Shown one piece after another: positions 5,729-6,865 of a stretch of DNA of 6,865 nucleotides; position 1 is the first letter of the stretch; each line of letters begins with the position of its first letter. The position numbers and the translations under genes were made by a program. The notes under the pieces are model-generated. The model had not been told where the DNA came from and did not search any database. It was given only the letters and a program-made list of their open reading frames with translations. The stretch lies in the NCBI GenBank assembly GCA_039024295.1, contig JBCDIQ010000323.1:1-6865 (forward strand). The letters are read 5' to 3'. Origin of the DNA: JBCDIQ01 sp039024295. GTDB lineage: Bacteria; Bacteroidota; Bacteroidia; J057.

Positions 5729-5796
5729 TTCGCCCCGCTGGGGCTCCGCCTTTGACTGAAATCCATGCTACCAAGGTTACACACCTCCGGAGCGAA
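5729..5796. repeat. Small palindromic (REP/MITE-like) element
   Basis: The outer ends TTCGCCCCG (5729-5737) and CGGAGCGAA (5788-5796) are inverted copies matching at 8 of 9 positions. Each end also carries its own palindrome: GCCCC-gct-GGGGC (5732-5744) and CTCCGGAG (5785-5792). The inside, including AATCCATGCTACCAAGGTTA, resembles short interspersed sequences I associate with Saprospiria-type genomes, but copy number cannot be judged from one copy. It lies 41 bp after the DUF2911 stop, a usual place for such elements. It could instead serve as a 3' mRNA structure for that gene. Confidence 0.4.
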
Positions 5797-5987
5797 CTGT
5801 ATGCTTGCATCCATCATGAGGCTTTTTCAGGCCTAACACCCCAGAGAGGATTACACCTTTTTAGAGGTCATTCACCCAGCATACAAGCTTTGCAGAAGCG
5901 ATACCTAAAATGGAAGTTTGTTTTAGCCTACATACGACAGGTGAATCTCAAATAGGCATAAGATAAAATTGCCATACGTTTTTCTTA

Positions 5988-6023
5988 AAGAACCTTTCTC
6001 TTAATCTTGGAAGAAAGGTTTTT
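5988..6023 (+). terminator. Rho-independent-terminator-like hairpin
   Basis: AACCTTTCT (5991-5999) pairs with AGAAAGGTT (6012-6020) around a 12-nt loop. The stem extends by AAG/TTT with one G-T pair, and the right arm runs into a T-rich end (TTTTT, 6019-6023). It lies 300 bp downstream of the DUF2911 stop and 153 bp before fhs. It could end read-through transcription ahead of fhs or be a leader hairpin of fhs. The stem is A/T-rich, so its strength as a terminator is doubtful. Confidence 0.45.
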
Positions 6024-6176
6024 GAGACCACTCCCAGGTAAACACCTTAACCTAGGTCAGGATTGTCGGTCTGTAGCAGGTAACGATAGAGCCTCATAAA
6101 AACTTCCCTGCTCTAAATTTCTCCCCAGATAATTAGCTTCTATACCACCATCCTACCCCATCAACATCTACTTCCT

Positions 6177-6865
6177 ATGACCGATCTAGAGATTGCCAGA
6201 AAAGTCGAACTAACACCCATAACTGAAGTTGCCCAAAAACTTGGGCTGTCCAGTGAGGACATTGAGATGTATGGCAAGTACAAAGCCAAACTACCCCTCA
6301 ACTACATTAATACAGATAAAGCCAGCCAGGGAAATCTCATTCTCGTTTCCGCCATCTCTCCAACACCGGCAGGAGAAGGTAAGACGACCATGTCCATCGG
6401 CCTTAATGAAGGACTGAATCAATTGGGTAAAAAGAGCATTGTGGTCCTACGAGAGCCTTCCCTTGGTCCCGTATTTGGCATCAAAGGAGGTGCCACCGGA
6501 GGAGGCTATGCCCAGGTGCTGCCCATGGAGGACATTAACCTGCATTTCACGGGTGATTTTTCGGCCATTGAAAAGGCACATAATTTACTTGCTGCCCTTA
6601 TCGATAATAATATTCAGAGCAAGACCAACTCCCTGGGCCTGGATGCCCGAACCATTTCCTGGAAACGGGTGGTAGACATAAACGACAGAGCCCTGAGACA
6701 GATCATTGTGGGGCTGGGTGGTTCCACCTCAGGGGTCCCCCGTGAATCAGGCTTCGACATCACGGCTGCATCGGAAATCATGGCCATCCTTTGCCTGGCT
6801 GAGGATATAAGCGATTTAAAACGGCGGCTGGGCAATATGTTTGTAGGCTACACCTATGCTCAAAA
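6177..6865 (+). CDS. fhs: Formate-tetrahydrofolate ligase, N-terminal part (runs off the window edge)
   Basis: The ATG at 6177 opens 229 codons that continue past the window; the family is about 550-560 residues, so roughly 40 percent is present. The enzyme joins formate to tetrahydrofolate using ATP, giving 10-formyl-tetrahydrofolate for purine and formyl-methionine synthesis, in the cytoplasm. Diagnostic segments are the nucleotide-binding loop TPAGEGKTT (63-71), the family signature REPSLGPVFGIKGGATGGG (92-110), HFTGDFSAIEKAHNLLAALI (123-142), LDARTISWKRVVDINDR (155-171) and the second signature GFDITAASEIMAI (192-204). No key residue is missing in the visible part. The N-terminus (MTDLEIARKVELTPI) fits the family start well, which supports the chosen ATG. 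The gene stands apart from the DUF2911 gene by 488 bp and is probably independently transcribed. Confidence 0.98.
   Translation, partial: MTDLEIARKVELTPITEVAQKLGLSSEDIEMYGKYKAKLPLNYINTDKASQGNLILVSAISPTPAGEGKTTMSIGLNEGLNQLGKKSIVVLREPSLGPVFGIKGGATGGGYAQVLPMEDINLHFTGDFSAIEKAHNLLAALIDNNIQSKTNSLGLDARTISWKRVVDINDRALRQIIVGLGGSTSGVPRESGFDITAASEIMAILCLAEDISDLKRRLGNMFVGYTYAQ

Larger units (their letters stand above)
5689..6176. other. Gene-free region between the DUF2911 gene and fhs
   Basis: No convincing gene is found in these 488 bp. The plus-strand frame at 5752-5955 and the minus-strand frame at 5632-5817 cross a palindromic repeat and have no family-like features. The stretch holds the repeat element at 5729-5796, a terminator-like hairpin at 5988-6023 and the presumed fhs promoter and leader. 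No exact TAnnTTTG was seen before fhs; the nearest is TAAATTTC at 6114-6121. No known riboswitch was recognised. Confidence 0.6.

Noticed and set aside
5632..5955. Overlapping opposite-strand frames after the DUF2911 gene
   Set aside because: Both are read through the palindromic repeat element and start or end inside it; the translated sequences look like typical spurious products of such repeats.
1..6865. CRISPR array, tRNA, rRNA, insertion sequence or prophage genes
   Set aside because: No regularly spaced repeats, cloverleaf-like sequence, transposase or phage-like protein was seen on either strand.

Overview
The window looks like chromosome from a Bacteroidota bacterium, most likely of the Saprospiria (Lewinella-like) group. 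This is inferred from gene content, not from a search. The signs are two Sec-exported proteins of type IX secretion (T9SS) style, one with a C-terminal sorting tail ending in KREKILKL; DUF2911 and DUF547 proteins typical of the phylum; and two sites matching the Bacteroidota -7 promoter element TAnnTTTG. No rRNA, tRNA, CRISPR array or transposase gene was seen.

Layout. (1) Positions 1-1111, minus strand: the N-terminal 370 codons of a large surface or adhesin-like protein whose 3' end lies outside the window. (2) 1112-1478: a divergent intergenic region holding a 21-bp tandem repeat with internal dyads and, nearer the plus-strand gene, a perfect 17-bp palindrome. (3) 1479-3551, plus strand: a tightly packed three-gene unit with gaps of 4 and 8 nt. 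It encodes a T9SS cargo protein, a 220-residue protein with an N-terminal domain like effector-associated domain 11 (EAD11), a coiled coil and an unrecognised beta-rich C-terminal domain, and a 102-residue stand-alone prokaryotic YEATS (pYEATS) domain. (4) 3603-4067, minus strand: a small single-pass membrane protein resembling ExbD/TolR but without the transmembrane aspartate. (5) 4266-4979, plus strand: a DUF547 protein. (6) 5050-5688, plus strand: a DUF2911 lipoprotein with its own -7 box. (7) 5689-6176: 488 bp without a gene, holding a small palindromic repeat element and a terminator-like hairpin. (8) 6177 to the edge, plus strand: the first 229 codons of formate-tetrahydrofolate ligase (fhs).

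The most interesting part is the EAD11-like/pYEATS pair. Effector-associated domains are small helical adaptors that recruit effectors in NTP-dependent bacterial conflict systems, and pYEATS is the prokaryotic branch of the acyl-lysine-reading YEATS fold. Here neither gene has an obvious catalytic domain and no effector lies beside them, so they look like an adaptor/sensor module that would work with an EAD11-bearing effector encoded elsewhere. The two genes sit directly behind a secreted protein gene, which is unusual. All of this is inferred from sequence patterns recognised by eye. The remaining genes look like ordinary chromosomal housekeeping or cell-envelope genes.
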